DNA of 64,000 nucleotides from Lacrimispora xylanisolvens (GCF_002934545.1 NZ_PTJA01000001.1:310001-374000); one strand, 5' to 3'; positions 16,588 through 26,704 are shown, numbered from the stretch's first letter. Notes: generated from the letters alone by a model not told the origin. Program-made: numbers and translations.

Positions 16588-17280
16588 ATGTATCAATTGG
16601 AACAGATGGTGATTGGCTGGGTGGAGCGTTATGACCTGGTCTATCAGACCAGTTTGCTTTTACGAATCGTCGTGGCCGGTTTTTCAGGATATTTAATCGG
16701 ATACGAAAGAAAAAACCGGAATAAAGGGGCTGGAATGAGAACCCATGCCATTGTGGCGATGGGAGCCGCTCTTATGATGGTTGTATCCAAGTACGGCTTT
16801 CAGGATATTCCCAAGTTTGATGCCTCCAGAATCGCCGCCCAGATTGTATCGGGAATTGGTTTCCTGGGAGCGGGCGTTATTTTTGTAAAGAACAATTCAG
16901 TCAGCGGACTGACTACTGCTGCCGGGATCTGGGCAACTGCAGGAGTGGGAATGGCGGTAGGAGCCGGTGCTTATTATCTGGGCTGTGGTTCCGCGTTTCT
17001 GTTGATTATGATACAGGTTCTGCTCCACGATGTCCCATTTTTGTCCAAGGAACCTTACCGGTGCATGCTGAAAATCAACACATCCCATTACGACGCCGTT
17101 ATTACAGAGTTGTTTCATAAACTCAATGAGGATAAGGTTAAGGTGCTGAATGTAAAGATCGGGAAATCCAAGGACGGGACCAAGATTGAACTTGATCTGC
17201 TTTATCCTGCTGGCTATGAAAAAAATGATCTGGTTATCCGTCTGTCCAATGATAAACGGATTGATTCAGTGAACGGTTAG
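16588..17280 (+). CDS. MgtC/SapB-family inner-membrane protein
   Basis: 230 aa. The N-terminal MgtC domain has several membrane helices and the family motifs GYLIGYERKNRNKGAGMRTH and VSGIGFLGAGVIF plus GLTTAAGIWATAGVGMAVG. The C-terminal soluble tail (about 155-230) may be ACT-like. Linked in other bacteria to magnesium limitation and ATP homeostasis; the function here is unknown. Start chosen at 16588 after AAAGAGGAG. Confidence 0.88.
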   Translation: MYQLEQMVIGWVERYDLVYQTSLLLRIVVAGFSGYLIGYERKNRNKGAGMRTHAIVAMGAALMMVVSKYGFQDIPKFDASRIAAQIVSGIGFLGAGVIFVKNNSVSGLTTAAGIWATAGVGMAVGAGAYYLGCGSAFLLIMIQVLLHDVPFLSKEPYRCMLKINTSHYDAVITELFHKLNEDKVKVLNVKIGKSKDGTKIELDLLYPAGYEKNDLVIRLSNDKRIDSVNG

Positions 17281-17402
17281 AATGAGAAAAACAAAAATTG
17301 CAATAATTATGGAAAGAAAGACAAAAATAATGTAGAAGCTTTGCGGGTAAAAGGGATATACTCATCGGGTAAGAATACGAGAAAAAGTAAAGTGGGAATT
17401 TT

Positions 17403-18128
17403 ATGATAAAACATCTTGCTGCAGATTTGCACACTCATACAGATATAAGCAGGCATGCTTACAGTACCGTTTATGAAATCATAACGGCAGCAAAGGATTT
17501 TGGATTAATGGCTGTGGGAATCAGCAACCACTGTCCGGCTCACCCGGATGGGGCACCTGAAGGTCATTTTCGAAATCTCAGGGTAATACCAGAGTGGGTG
17601 GACGGTATCCGTGTATATCGCGGAGCTGAACTGAATTTCACTGACTTTGAAGGTGAAATTGATTTAAGCCCTGATACCATAATGAACCGTCTGGACTATA
17701 CCATAGCCTCTTTTCATGATGATGTGATACCACCGGGAAGCGTAGAGGATCATACAAGAGCGTATCTTCATGCGGCTGAAAATCCACTGGTGGATATTAT
17801 TGGTCACAGCGGGACTGCCCGTTATGAATATGATTATGAACGGGTAATACCGGAGTTTGGAAAGAATGGCAAGGTGGTAGAGATTAATGAAGGAACCTTT
17901 CATGTCAGAAAAAGTTCTGCAGATAATTGCCGGACCATTGCCAGATTATGTATGAAATACAGCGTTCCCGTAATAGTCAGCTCTGATGCTCATTTTTGCC
18001 GGAGTGTGGGAGTGTTTGAAGAAGCGCTTTCTATGTTAAACAGCCTGGACTTTCCGGAAGAACTGGTAGTAAATGCAGACATGAAGCAGTTGGAGTCCTG
18101 GTTTCTTCATAAACGGAGAGTGCAGTAG
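17403..18128 (+). CDS. PHP-domain metal-dependent phosphoesterase
   Basis: 241 aa. Metal ligands of the polymerase-and-histidinol-phosphatase fold: DLHTHTDISRHAYST (about 6-20), NHCPAHPDG, the Glu in YRGAELNF, SFHDD, HSGTARYEYDYE and SSDAHF. It resembles the YcdX group. It precedes a ROK kinase by 63 nt and may remove phosphate from a sugar or nucleotide; the substrate cannot be read from the sequence. Confidence 0.82.
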   Translation: MIKHLAADLHTHTDISRHAYSTVYEIITAAKDFGLMAVGISNHCPAHPDGAPEGHFRNLRVIPEWVDGIRVYRGAELNFTDFEGEIDLSPDTIMNRLDYTIASFHDDVIPPGSVEDHTRAYLHAAENPLVDIIGHSGTARYEYDYERVIPEFGKNGKVVEINEGTFHVRKSSADNCRTIARLCMKYSVPVIVSSDAHFCRSVGVFEEALSMLNSLDFPEELVVNADMKQLESWFLHKRRVQ

Positions 18129-18191
18129 AGAAGAGAATGCCGGGGCGTAGCTGCGCTCCGGCAGTTGTGCGCGGAAGGGAGCGGATAGAAA

Positions 18192-19142
18192 ATGAAGTAT
18201 TATATCGGAATAGACTTAGGCGGAACCAATATAGCCGCAGGTCTGGTAGGAGAAGACGGAACACTTTTTACCCGCCTGTCTGTACCAACCAAAAGCGGAA
18301 GAAGTGCAGGGGAAATTGTTCAGGATATGGCGGAGCTGGCTAAGAAGGCAGCCAAGGAAGGTAATATTGCCTGGGAAGAGATTGAAGCGGTAGGACTTGG
18401 GGTGCCGGGTACAGCCAACAAGGAGACCGGCATGGTGGAATATGCCAATAATCTGGGATTCTATGATGAGCCGGTGGTTTCCATGATGGAGAAGGCACTT
18501 CCTGGTAAAAAAATTCGTTTTGATAACGATGCCAATGCGGCGGCCTGGGGAGAGTATATAGCAGGAAGCGGAAAAGGTGTAAGCTCCATGCTGGCGGTTA
18601 CTCTGGGAACCGGTGTAGGCGGCGGAATCATACTTGACGGAAAACTTTTTGAGGGAATTAATTATGCAGCAGGAGAATTTGGGCATTTCACCATAGACCG
18701 GAACGGAATTCCCTGCAATTGCGGAAGAAAAGGATGCTTTGAGGCATATGCATCCGCCACTGCCCTGATTTCTCAGACAAAAGAGGCGATGCTTGAAAAC
18801 ACACAATCCATCCTCTGGGAACTTTGCGGCGGGGAGATTGAGCGCGTGGAAGGCAAGACACTTTTTGACGGTGTCAGAAGACAGGATGGAACGGCGCTTA
18901 AGGTATTTGACCGGTACATTGAATATCTGGCGGCTGGTCTGCTGGATTTAATCAATATATTCCAGCCGGAGTTAATCTGCATCGGCGGAGGCATCAGCAA
19001 AGCCGGCGATTTGCTGTTAGAACCATTGAAAAGGGTGATTGATCAGGGCGACTATGCAAGAACCTCAAAACGCAGGACAAGAATTGTTCCAGCGGTGTTG
19101 GACAATGATGCAGGACTTATCGGAGCTGCTTTATTAGACTAG
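18192..19142 (+). CDS. ROK-family sugar kinase (glucokinase-like)
   Basis: 316 aa. The N-terminal ATP-binding loop is GIDLGGTNIAAGLV; substrate-binding and catalytic residues lie in FDNDANAAAWGEY; GTGVGGGII follows, then EFGHFTI and the zinc-binding CNCGRKGCFEAY. The length and cysteine cluster fit bacterial ROK glucokinases. It lies directly upstream of a probable glycan-processing toroid protein, so it may phosphorylate the sugar that protein releases (inference). Confidence 0.88.
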   Translation: MKYYIGIDLGGTNIAAGLVGEDGTLFTRLSVPTKSGRSAGEIVQDMAELAKKAAKEGNIAWEEIEAVGLGVPGTANKETGMVEYANNLGFYDEPVVSMMEKALPGKKIRFDNDANAAAWGEYIAGSGKGVSSMLAVTLGTGVGGGIILDGKLFEGINYAAGEFGHFTIDRNGIPCNCGRKGCFEAYASATALISQTKEAMLENTQSILWELCGGEIERVEGKTLFDGVRRQDGTALKVFDRYIEYLAAGLLDLINIFQPELICIGGGISKAGDLLLEPLKRVIDQGDYARTSKRRTRIVPAVLDNDAGLIGAALLD

Positions 19143-19162
19143 AAGAAAAGAGGACAATAATT

Positions 19163-20803
19163 ATGAAACGATATATGGGACATCTGATACGTTCCGCAGA
19201 GAAGCGGGTGGATCATTTTTTAAGCACACAGGTCACCAATGAGAAGGATCCTTTTTATGGCGGAATGAAACGTGCCATTTTAGAGGTAAAGCCAACCATC
19301 TATGTGATGGCAGATGCTGCTTCGGTTTATTTAAATTCTGAGAGCAGATACTATAAAGACGCTGGGCTACTTCGTGCCATGGAGGCAGCTGTAACCTTTA
19401 TCGCAAACTGCCAGAGAGAAGATGGAAGCTTTGATTATCCATCCTGCAATTTTAAATCTGCGCCGGATACCTCTTTTTGCTTTAAACGTCTTATTGCAAC
19501 TTACCGTCTGTTTTTAAAATATACCGGGGAAGGCGAACTGGACAAACTGAAAGATGGTTACCGCTTTATACTGGAAGAATCCTTAAACGCTCTTTTAACT
19601 GGTGGTTTTCATACTCCAAACCACCGTTGGGGCATTACTGCAGCTCTGATGCAGGGTGCTAATCTTGTAAAAGAAGACAATCCTGAATTTGCGGCTCAGC
19701 TTCTTGCCCGGGCTGACCAGTATCTGGCAGAAGGAATTGACGGGAACGAGGAAGGGGAGTACGCAGAACGTTCCACTGGCAATTACAATGCAGTGGTTAA
19801 CAATGCCATGATGGCAATGTATGAGGAAACCGACGATGATAATTACCTTGGTTATGTAGAACGAAACTTAAAAATGATGCTCTTTTACATTGACCCCGAC
19901 GATACCATTTTCACACAGAACTCAACAAGGCAGGATCAGGGCAAAGCCGATTATCCGGATAAGTATTTCTACCAGTATTTATATATGGCTGCAAAAACGG
20001 GAGAAGAAATCTTTGACCGCGCCGCTCATAAAATCATCAAAGACAATATGGAGCGGGGTGATATGGCACCGGAATGCCTGCATATAATCATGCTTCATGA
20101 TTTTATGGAACAGTATGAGTTTAAGGGCTACGGCTTTCTGGATACCTACCATAAGCATTTTGAAGAAGCAGGCGTAATCAGAGGAAAGACTAACAATTAC
20201 GGCTACAGCATTCTCAAGGGAAAAAGTGCATTTTTGTTCTTGAAATTTAAAGAAACTCTGGTATATTTAAAAATAGGCGAAAGCTACTGTGATATTCGTA
20301 ATTTCGTTCCCCAGACCATTGAGGAAAAAGATGGGGGCTGTGTTTTGACCTCTGTAGCCAAAGGCTGGTATTATCTTCCCTTTAAGGAAAAGCAGGATAC
20401 AACTGACTGGTGGAAGATGGATCATAAGAAACGTGAGATATTAAACAGCAGTGAAATTCGTATGACAGTTACACTGAAAGAATTAACTGACGGTATGGAA
20501 GTAACTGTTAAGGCAGAAGGACTTGATAAAGCACCTCTTCGTGTGGAAATTTGTATTCCGGCAGGCAGTGTTCTGGAAAATGAGCACTTCCACATGAGAG
20601 CAGAAAAGGCAGGAGAGATGGTTCTCAGAGATGGCTTCGTCAACCTGATTCACGAAGATCAGAAGCTTCTCATCGGACCGGGTTACGGAACACATGAGTT
20701 CGGCGGTCATTATTCTGGGGAGGAAATCAACACTACCGGCTTTACTCTCTATTTAAATGACTATACTCCTTATGAAAGAACGTTTTCCATTCGAAATATA
20801 TAA
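19163..20803 (+). CDS. Probable (alpha/alpha)-toroid glycan-active protein, family uncertain
   Basis: 546 aa, no signal peptide. The first 380 residues are helical with repeated segments such as FIANCQREDGSFDYPS, NHRWGITAALMQGAN and ERSTGNYNAVVNNAMM, a layout like heparinase II/III or other (alpha/alpha)n glycosidases and lyases. The last 150 residues look beta-rich (YERTFSIRNI at the end). I cannot assign a family. It lies 20 nt after the ROK kinase and ends the unit before a terminator. Cytoplasmic action on imported oligosaccharides is a reasonable guess. Confidence 0.55.
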   Translation: MKRYMGHLIRSAEKRVDHFLSTQVTNEKDPFYGGMKRAILEVKPTIYVMADAASVYLNSESRYYKDAGLLRAMEAAVTFIANCQREDGSFDYPSCNFKSAPDTSFCFKRLIATYRLFLKYTGEGELDKLKDGYRFILEESLNALLTGGFHTPNHRWGITAALMQGANLVKEDNPEFAAQLLARADQYLAEGIDGNEEGEYAERSTGNYNAVVNNAMMAMYEETDDDNYLGYVERNLKMMLFYIDPDDTIFTQNSTRQDQGKADYPDKYFYQYLYMAAKTGEEIFDRAAHKIIKDNMERGDMAPECLHIIMLHDFMEQYEFKGYGFLDTYHKHFEEAGVIRGKTNNYGYSILKGKSAFLFLKFKETLVYLKIGESYCDIRNFVPQTIEEKDGGCVLTSVAKGWYYLPFKEKQDTTDWWKMDHKKREILNSSEIRMTVTLKELTDGMEVTVKAEGLDKAPLRVEICIPAGSVLENEHFHMRAEKAGEMVLRDGFVNLIHEDQKLLIGPGYGTHEFGGHYSGEEINTTGFTLYLNDYTPYERTFSIRNI

Positions 20804-20860
20804 AAAAAGCAGAGTCATATTTGCAAGATTGTTCATAATAAATATATCATATGCCAAAAG

Positions 20861-20893
20861 AGGCAGTTGTCCGGCTTGACGACTGTCTTTTTT
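20861..20893 (+). terminator. Terminator after the PHP/ROK/toroid unit
   Basis: AGGCAGTTGTC pairs with GACGACTGTCT (two wobble pairs), 6-nt loop, then six T residues. Confidence 0.8.
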
Positions 20894-20966
20894 ACTACTT
20901 GGGTTATGGTGAAACTACTATTAACATATTAAAACTATAGAAAAATAGGATATATGTCGAAATATG

Positions 20967-20996
20967 TTGATAAAAGTAAGCAGTTCGTTATATAAT
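20967..20996 (+). promoter_or_regulatory. Promoter of the peptide transporter operon
   Basis: TTGATA (20967-20972), 18-nt spacer, TATAAT (20991-20996), about 65 nt before the binding-protein ATG. Confidence 0.75.
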
Positions 20997-21061
20997 GGTT
21001 TTAACTTTTTCTGATGAATGACAGATAAGTTTTAAGGGACAGTATATGAAAGGAGAAAATT

Positions 21062-22696
21062 ATGAAAAAGAATTTTATGAAACGTGCGGGCATTCTTTTG
21101 GCAGCTGTTATGGTGCTTGGAGGACTTACCGCGTGCGGCGGCAAAGATCCGGCAGCAGAGGGAACAACAGCAGTGTCCGGCAGCTCAGCAGGGGCTGGTG
21201 AGACCACAGCAGAGGCGGCGAAACCGTCTGAGGGAGGAGAGAGTACATTTACCTATGCCATCGCAGGTGATCCGGGTGCTAATGTAAATGTAATTACAAC
21301 CAGTGACCGTTTTGGTCTTATGACTATTAAGATGATCTATTCCCCGTTATATATGTATAATGCGGACGGAATTAACTATTTCCTTGCAAAGAGCATAGAT
21401 ACCTCCGATGATAATTTAACTTATACCATGCATTTACGCGATGATGTAAAGTGGTCAGACGGAGAGAAATTTACCGCTGATGACGTTGTCTTTACATTCG
21501 AGGCTATGGAGAAGGAAGAGAATGCAGGCTGGGCTTATTCCCAGTTGGTTTATAAGGAAGGTGCGGTAAAGATCGAAAAGGTTGATGATTATACTGTTAA
21601 ATTAACCATGCCTTTTGTAAATTCCGCAGCAGTGGAGATGTTCTCCCAGATATTCATCATGCCAAAGCATGTGTATGAGAATGTAACTAATTTTGAAAAT
21701 AATGATGTTAATACAAAGCCAGTGGGAACCGGACCTTATGTAATGTCTGAGTACTCAGCAGGTTCCTATGTGAAGTTTACAAAGAATGAGAACTATTTCC
21801 TGGGAGCACCTTCTATTGATAATATCGTATACCGTATTATTGAAAATGAGAATACAGCCATGACAGCAATCCAGAGCGGCGAAGTAGATGCATGGATTGG
21901 AACTCCGGCTCAGGTTGCTCAGATGAATCTTGATTCTGCTAACTTAACTGTTTATCCTTATCAGGAAGGCCGTGTGGCATATATGATGATCAATGCAGCC
22001 CGTGTTCAGAATGAGGATTTAAGAAAAGCAATTCTGTATGCTCTTGATAAGAAGGCAATTGCAGATGCGGCTCTTTTAAGCTCTGATTATTATGATCTGC
22101 CATGGAGTTTCATGCCGCCGAACAGCAAGTTCTTTACAGAAGATGTTGAAAAATACGAGCAGAACCTTGAGAAATCCAAAGAATATCTTGCGGCTTCCGG
22201 CGTACAGAAGCCTGAACTGAATCTTGCATACAGCGGTTCAGACACCTTACAGTCCACTTCAGCATTACTGGTACAGGAACAGCTTGAGAAAGCTGGATTT
22301 AAAGTGACTCTTTCCGGTATTGATTCCAAGGCGCTCAGCCAGCAGATGAAGGATAAGAATAATACCTATGATATGTACTTTGGCGGTTATATCATGGGAA
22401 TTGACCCTGACACCTTCTCCAGCTTATTTGAAACAGGCGCTGCATACAATTATATGTATTATGATCAGCCTGAAATCAATGAGATGTTTGCACAGGGACG
22501 TAAAGAAACAGACGAGACAAAACGGAAAGAAATTTACACCAATCTTCAGAAGAAGATTCAGGATACAGCATGCTTCTATCCGTTATATTCCAACAAACGC
22601 CTCTTAGTTGTTTCTAAGAATGTATCAGGCATTGATGCTGCAAAGCTGGTTCCTGTTTATACCTTTGAGGATACCTCTAAGTTACAGAAAAAGTAA
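21062..22696 (+). CDS. Family 5 extracellular solute-binding lipoprotein (peptide/nickel type)
   Basis: 544 aa. Lipoprotein signal with lipobox LTAC near residue 22, then a low-complexity Ala/Gly/Thr linker to about residue 60. The SBP_bac_5 signature appears as LRDDVKWSDGEKFTADDVVFTF and PVGTGPYVMSEY. It should deliver oligopeptides or a related ligand to the following permeases. Ligand unknown. Separated from the permease genes by a hairpin, which would give it higher expression. Confidence 0.9.
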   Translation: MKKNFMKRAGILLAAVMVLGGLTACGGKDPAAEGTTAVSGSSAGAGETTAEAAKPSEGGESTFTYAIAGDPGANVNVITTSDRFGLMTIKMIYSPLYMYNADGINYFLAKSIDTSDDNLTYTMHLRDDVKWSDGEKFTADDVVFTFEAMEKEENAGWAYSQLVYKEGAVKIEKVDDYTVKLTMPFVNSAAVEMFSQIFIMPKHVYENVTNFENNDVNTKPVGTGPYVMSEYSAGSYVKFTKNENYFLGAPSIDNIVYRIIENENTAMTAIQSGEVDAWIGTPAQVAQMNLDSANLTVYPYQEGRVAYMMINAARVQNEDLRKAILYALDKKAIADAALLSSDYYDLPWSFMPPNSKFFTEDVEKYEQNLEKSKEYLAASGVQKPELNLAYSGSDTLQSTSALLVQEQLEKAGFKVTLSGIDSKALSQQMKDKNNTYDMYFGGYIMGIDPDTFSSLFETGAAYNYMYYDQPEINEMFAQGRKETDETKRKEIYTNLQKKIQDTACFYPLYSNKRLLVVSKNVSGIDAAKLVPVYTFEDTSKLQKK

Positions 22697-22724
22697 TTGC
22701 ATCTGCAAAAAAATGAGAGAGAAT

Positions 22725-22765
22725 GGTGTTTCGCTGCATTAACTGCAGCAGACACCTCTTTCTTT
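22725..22765 (+). terminator. Intra-operon hairpin after the binding-protein gene
   Basis: GGTGT plus GCTGCA pair with TGCAGC plus ACACC (one 2-nt internal loop), followed by TCTTTCTTT. Probably a leaky terminator or 3' stabiliser. Confidence 0.65.
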
Positions 22766-22781
22766 ATTAAGGAGAAATGAT

Positions 22782-23735
22782 ATGGCCAGATATATATTGA
22801 AACGAATATTAACAGCCATCCCTATGGTCCTTCTCATAACGGTTCTATGCTTTGCGCTGATGCATTTTGCGCCCTATGATGCCATTGACGCCATGACAAC
22901 CCCTAAGATGTCACAGGAGACAATCAATTTAATCAAAGCAAAATACGGTTATGACCAGCCGGTGTATATTCAGTACGTCCGCTGGCTTGACGGGATTATG
23001 AACGGTAATTTCGGATATTCCATCGTGACAAAACAAAGTATTGCGGCAGATCTCGGGGTGAGACTTCCCAATACGATAAAACTTGTACTTCCGGCTTTTA
23101 TAACCGCTTATATTCTGGCGGTTGTTCTGGGTCTGATTGCTGGTGCCAATAAAAATAAAAAAGCGGATAAGATCATAGATGCGGTTTCTTCCGTGGGAAT
23201 TGCAGTTCCTTCCTTCTGGTTTGCCATGCTTCTTATCTTTGTTCTGGGTTATAAGCTTAAGCTTCTGCCCATTGTTGGAATGCATGCAGTAGGAATGGAA
23301 TCCTCTGTAGTTGACTTTTTAAAACACTTTATCATGCCGTTTCTCACGCTCACCGTATCCTTCATGCCGGCGAATATTAAATTTGTCCGTTCCTCAACTC
23401 TAACACAGTTCTCTGAGGACTATGTTCTGGTTCAACGGGCGTTTGGCGCGACAAAAAGTGAAATCATGTTTAAGCATGTATGTAAAAATGTGCTTCTGCC
23501 TGTGATCACGCGCCTTGGTATGGCATTGCCGCTTTTGGTAACAGGAGCAATTATTACAGAGACAGTGTTTAGCTGGCCAGGAGTGGGGCCTTATTTCATC
23601 AAAGCGATTCAGGGTATGGATTATCCCATCGTTATGATCATTCTGGTGTTGTCCTCCACATTGGTTATTTTAGGAAATTTACTGTCGGATATCCTGTATT
23701 GTCTGATTGATCCGCGGATTAAGGAAATGGGGTGA
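22782..23735 (+). CDS. Peptide ABC transporter permease (DppB-type)
   Basis: 317 aa, six membrane helices. N-terminal MARYILKRILTAIPM is typical; the cytoplasmic EAA-type loop contains DYVLVQRAFGATKSEI, and the C-terminus DILYCLIDPRIK is a hallmark of DppB/OppB. Starts after AAGGAG; 6 nt before the next gene. Confidence 0.92.
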   Translation: MARYILKRILTAIPMVLLITVLCFALMHFAPYDAIDAMTTPKMSQETINLIKAKYGYDQPVYIQYVRWLDGIMNGNFGYSIVTKQSIAADLGVRLPNTIKLVLPAFITAYILAVVLGLIAGANKNKKADKIIDAVSSVGIAVPSFWFAMLLIFVLGYKLKLLPIVGMHAVGMESSVVDFLKHFIMPFLTLTVSFMPANIKFVRSSTLTQFSEDYVLVQRAFGATKSEIMFKHVCKNVLLPVITRLGMALPLLVTGAIITETVFSWPGVGPYFIKAIQGMDYPIVMIILVLSSTLVILGNLLSDILYCLIDPRIKEMG

Positions 23736-23741
23736 CAGGAT

Positions 23742-24620
23742 ATGAAAAACGAAACGAAAAATAAAGATAAATCAATTCGGATTGACAGTGTTAAGCTGGC
23801 CTTAAAGCATGATAAAGCAGCAGTTATCTCTCTGATCCTTTTAGGTATCATTATTCTGTTTGCACTTCTGGCGCCCTTTCTTCCCATGGAGCCCAATGCA
23901 ACGGATATTGCCAATAGACTGAAAGAACCGTCTCTTACCCATTGGTTTGGTACGGATGAAGTGGGAAGAGATTATTTTGCAAGGGTGATCTATGGCGGCA
24001 GGGTTTCCCTGATTGTGGCTTTTTTAGCCATGCTCACAAGTTTAACCATTGGTGTGGCGGCAGGAACCATTGCAGGGCTGACCGGCGGAATCGTGGATAT
24101 GATTCTGATGAGAATCGTTGATATTCTTCATTCCATACCGTGGATGGTACTGGTTACCGTTGTCAGCATTTTCTTAAAGCCGGGAATCCAGTCTATTATA
24201 CTGGTGATTGGTCTTTTTACATGGATGGAGATTGCGCGGCTTGTGCGGGCCGAGACGCTGTCTTTAAAAGAACGGGAGTTTATTCTTTATGCTGGTTTTT
24301 CCGGAGTCAGTAAATGGAAAATAATTATCAGCCATATTATACCGTCGGTTTTCCCAACTATTATTGTGGCAGCTACCACCAGTATGGCGAATGCCATTAT
24401 GACGGAATCTTCCTTAAGCTTTCTTGGAGTTGGTATTCAGCAGCCCATGTCTTCCTGGGGAAGCCTTCTGCAAAATGCCCAGGGAACCATGCAGAACAGT
24501 TTTCATATGGCTCTGATTCCGGGTCTATTAATTATCATTACAATTTTTGCTTTTAATAAGCTGGGTAATCTGCTCCGCGTCTATGTAGAACCAAAGGTAA
24601 TGAGCGGTGAGAAAGAGTAA
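23742..24620 (+). CDS. Peptide ABC transporter permease (DppC-type)
   Basis: 292 aa, six membrane helices after a cytoplasmic N-terminus. HWFGTDEVGRDYFARVIYGGRVSL is interrupted here as HWFGTDEVGRDYF and VIYGGRVSL, both DppC/OppC hallmarks; the EAA loop has EFILYAGFSGVSKWKII and the family segment SLSFLGVG follows. Confidence 0.92.
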   Translation: MKNETKNKDKSIRIDSVKLALKHDKAAVISLILLGIIILFALLAPFLPMEPNATDIANRLKEPSLTHWFGTDEVGRDYFARVIYGGRVSLIVAFLAMLTSLTIGVAAGTIAGLTGGIVDMILMRIVDILHSIPWMVLVTVVSIFLKPGIQSIILVIGLFTWMEIARLVRAETLSLKEREFILYAGFSGVSKWKIIISHIIPSVFPTIIVAATTSMANAIMTESSLSFLGVGIQQPMSSWGSLLQNAQGTMQNSFHMALIPGLLIIITIFAFNKLGNLLRVYVEPKVMSGEKE

Positions 24621-24635
24621 AGGAGGGACGAAGAA

Positions 24636-25664
24636 TTGGAAGAGACATTAAAAAAGAAAGAAAAAATACTGTCTGCTGCAGACATTCGGACCACCTTCCA
24701 TACTCATGGCAGGACCGTACAGGCAGTGCGTGGAGTCAGTCTGTATGTGAAATCCGGTGAGATTCTGGCAGTGGTTGGAGAATCCGGAAGCGGAAAAAGT
24801 GTACTTATGAAATCGGTTATGGGACTGATGCCGGATAATGCAGAGGTGAAGGCTGATGAACTTACGTTTGCCGGGCAGGATATGCTGTCTATGGATCCGG
24901 AGCAGTTAAGAAAGATGCGGGGAAAAGAAATGGCCATGATTTTCCAGGATCCCATGACTGCCTTAAATCCTTTAAAGACCATTGGCTCTCACTTAATGGA
25001 GGTATTAAAACGCCACCGGGGAATGGATAAAGAAGCGGCAAGAAAAGAATCGGTTGCTGTATTAAACCAGGTTGGAATTCCCTCTCCGGAGAAGCGGTTG
25101 GGACAGTATCCCCACGAATTTTCCGGAGGAATGAGACAAAGGGTTTTAATCGCCATGGCTCTTTGCTGCAGGCCAAAGCTTTTAATTGCCGATGAACCTA
25201 CCACTGCTCTTGATGTGACAATTCAGGCACAGATCCTGGATCTGCTTAAGAGTCTTCAGGAAGAAACCGGTATGAGCATTATTCTCATCACCCATGACTT
25301 AGGGGTGGTAGCCAGTTTAAGCCATAGAATCGCAGTTATGTACGGCGGACTTTTAATGGAGGAAGGAACCACAGAGGAGATCTTCTATTCCCCCAAACAT
25401 CCTTATACCAGGGCACTTCTTCATGCAGTGCCCAAACCCCGTTCAGCAGGGAAAGAACGCCTGGAGCCCATACCAGGCATGGCACCATCACTGATTAACC
25501 CGCCATCTGGCTGTCCTTTTGCGGAACGGTGCAAATTCGCCTGTGAAGACTGCAGGAAAGAAATTCCCCAGTACCGCACTTACAGCGATACCCAGAGAGC
25601 CTTGTGCATCTATTCCGGGGAAGAGCTGGATCATAAGGAAGGGGAGGTAGAATCCCATGGATAA
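24636..25664 (+). CDS. Peptide ABC transporter ATP-binding protein (DppD-type)
   Basis: 342 aa. Walker A GESGSGKS, signature FSGGMRQRVLIAMAL, Walker B LLIADEPTTALDV, switch His ITHDLG, and the C-terminal oligopeptide-transporter domain with CPFAERCKFACEDC. The last four cysteines may bind an Fe-S cluster as in some DppD proteins. Start codon is TTG at 24636, 8 nt after AGGAGGG; no nearby ATG fits better. Confidence 0.92.
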   Translation: MEETLKKKEKILSAADIRTTFHTHGRTVQAVRGVSLYVKSGEILAVVGESGSGKSVLMKSVMGLMPDNAEVKADELTFAGQDMLSMDPEQLRKMRGKEMAMIFQDPMTALNPLKTIGSHLMEVLKRHRGMDKEAARKESVAVLNQVGIPSPEKRLGQYPHEFSGGMRQRVLIAMALCCRPKLLIADEPTTALDVTIQAQILDLLKSLQEETGMSIILITHDLGVVASLSHRIAVMYGGLLMEEGTTEEIFYSPKHPYTRALLHAVPKPRSAGKERLEPIPGMAPSLINPPSGCPFAERCKFACEDCRKEIPQYRTYSDTQRALCIYSGEELDHKEGEVESHG

Positions 25665-26652
25665 TAAAAATAATGAGATACTTCTGGAAGCCAGAGATCT
25701 TTGTAAGTATTTTCCAGCCAGAGATTTCTTTGGCAGGAAAAAAGCGGAGGTAAAGGCAGTTGATCATATTAATCTGGCCATACGAAAAGGAGAGACCTTT
25801 GGTCTGGTAGGAGAATCCGGGTGCGGAAAATCCACCCTTGGCCGTACTTTAATCCGTATGTATGATCCCACTTCCGGCTCTATTTTGTTTAAAGATCAGG
25901 ATATCACCGGCCTTAAAGGAAGGCAGCTTCTTCCTGTTCATAAACAGATGCAGATCATTTTCCAGGATCCCTATTCTTCTTTAGATCCCCACCACAATGT
26001 GCGGGAGATATTAAAAGAGTCCCTGACTGCAGTTTCCGGTTTATCCAATGATGAAATGGAAGGCAGAATGGAAGAGATCTTAAAAAAGGTGGGATTGAAA
26101 CCGGATGATATGTATAAATATGCATATGAGTTTTCCGGCGGACAGCGCCAGAGAATCGGAATTGCAAGAGCATTATTAGTGGAACCGGAGTTTCTTCTGT
26201 GCGATGAGCCCATCTCTGCCCTTGACGTATCCATTCAGGCCCAGGTGGTTAATCTGTTAGAGGATTTACAAAAGGAGATGGGGCTTACCTATCTGTTTGT
26301 TGCCCACGATTTATCCATGGTGCGCCACATTTCAACCAGGATCGGAGTCATGTATTTAGGAAGACTGGTGGAGATTGCAGATAGTGATGAGTTGTATGAA
26401 AACCCCCTTCATCCCTACACAAAGGCGCTGCTTTCTGCCATTCCACTGGCAGATCCAAAGCTGGCAGCCCAGTCAAAACGGGTGATGCTAAGCGGTGAGC
26501 TTCCCAGTCCCATGAATGTTCCAACCGGATGTCATTTCCATACCAGATGTATGTATGCAAGGGAAGACTGTAAAAACCATATACCGGAAATGATGGAAGT
26601 TTCTCCCGGTCATTTTGTAGCCTGCCCCTATGCAGGGGAAAATAATTCTTGA
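25657..26652 (+). CDS. Peptide ABC transporter ATP-binding protein (DppF-type)
   Basis: 331 aa. Walker A GESGCGKST, signature FSGGQRQRIGIARAL, Walker B FLLCDEPISALDV, and the C-terminal HTRCMYAREDC of the oligopeptide-ABC tail. It overlaps dppD by 8 nt and closes the operon ahead of a strong terminator. Confidence 0.92.
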   Translation: MDNKNNEILLEARDLCKYFPARDFFGRKKAEVKAVDHINLAIRKGETFGLVGESGCGKSTLGRTLIRMYDPTSGSILFKDQDITGLKGRQLLPVHKQMQIIFQDPYSSLDPHHNVREILKESLTAVSGLSNDEMEGRMEEILKKVGLKPDDMYKYAYEFSGGQRQRIGIARALLVEPEFLLCDEPISALDVSIQAQVVNLLEDLQKEMGLTYLFVAHDLSMVRHISTRIGVMYLGRLVEIADSDELYENPLHPYTKALLSAIPLADPKLAAQSKRVMLSGELPSPMNVPTGCHFHTRCMYAREDCKNHIPEMMEVSPGHFVACPYAGENNS

Positions 26653-26704
26653 CTTTTGATGCAAAACTTTTTATAATAACAACAATTAAAAAACGCAACC
26701 AGGC

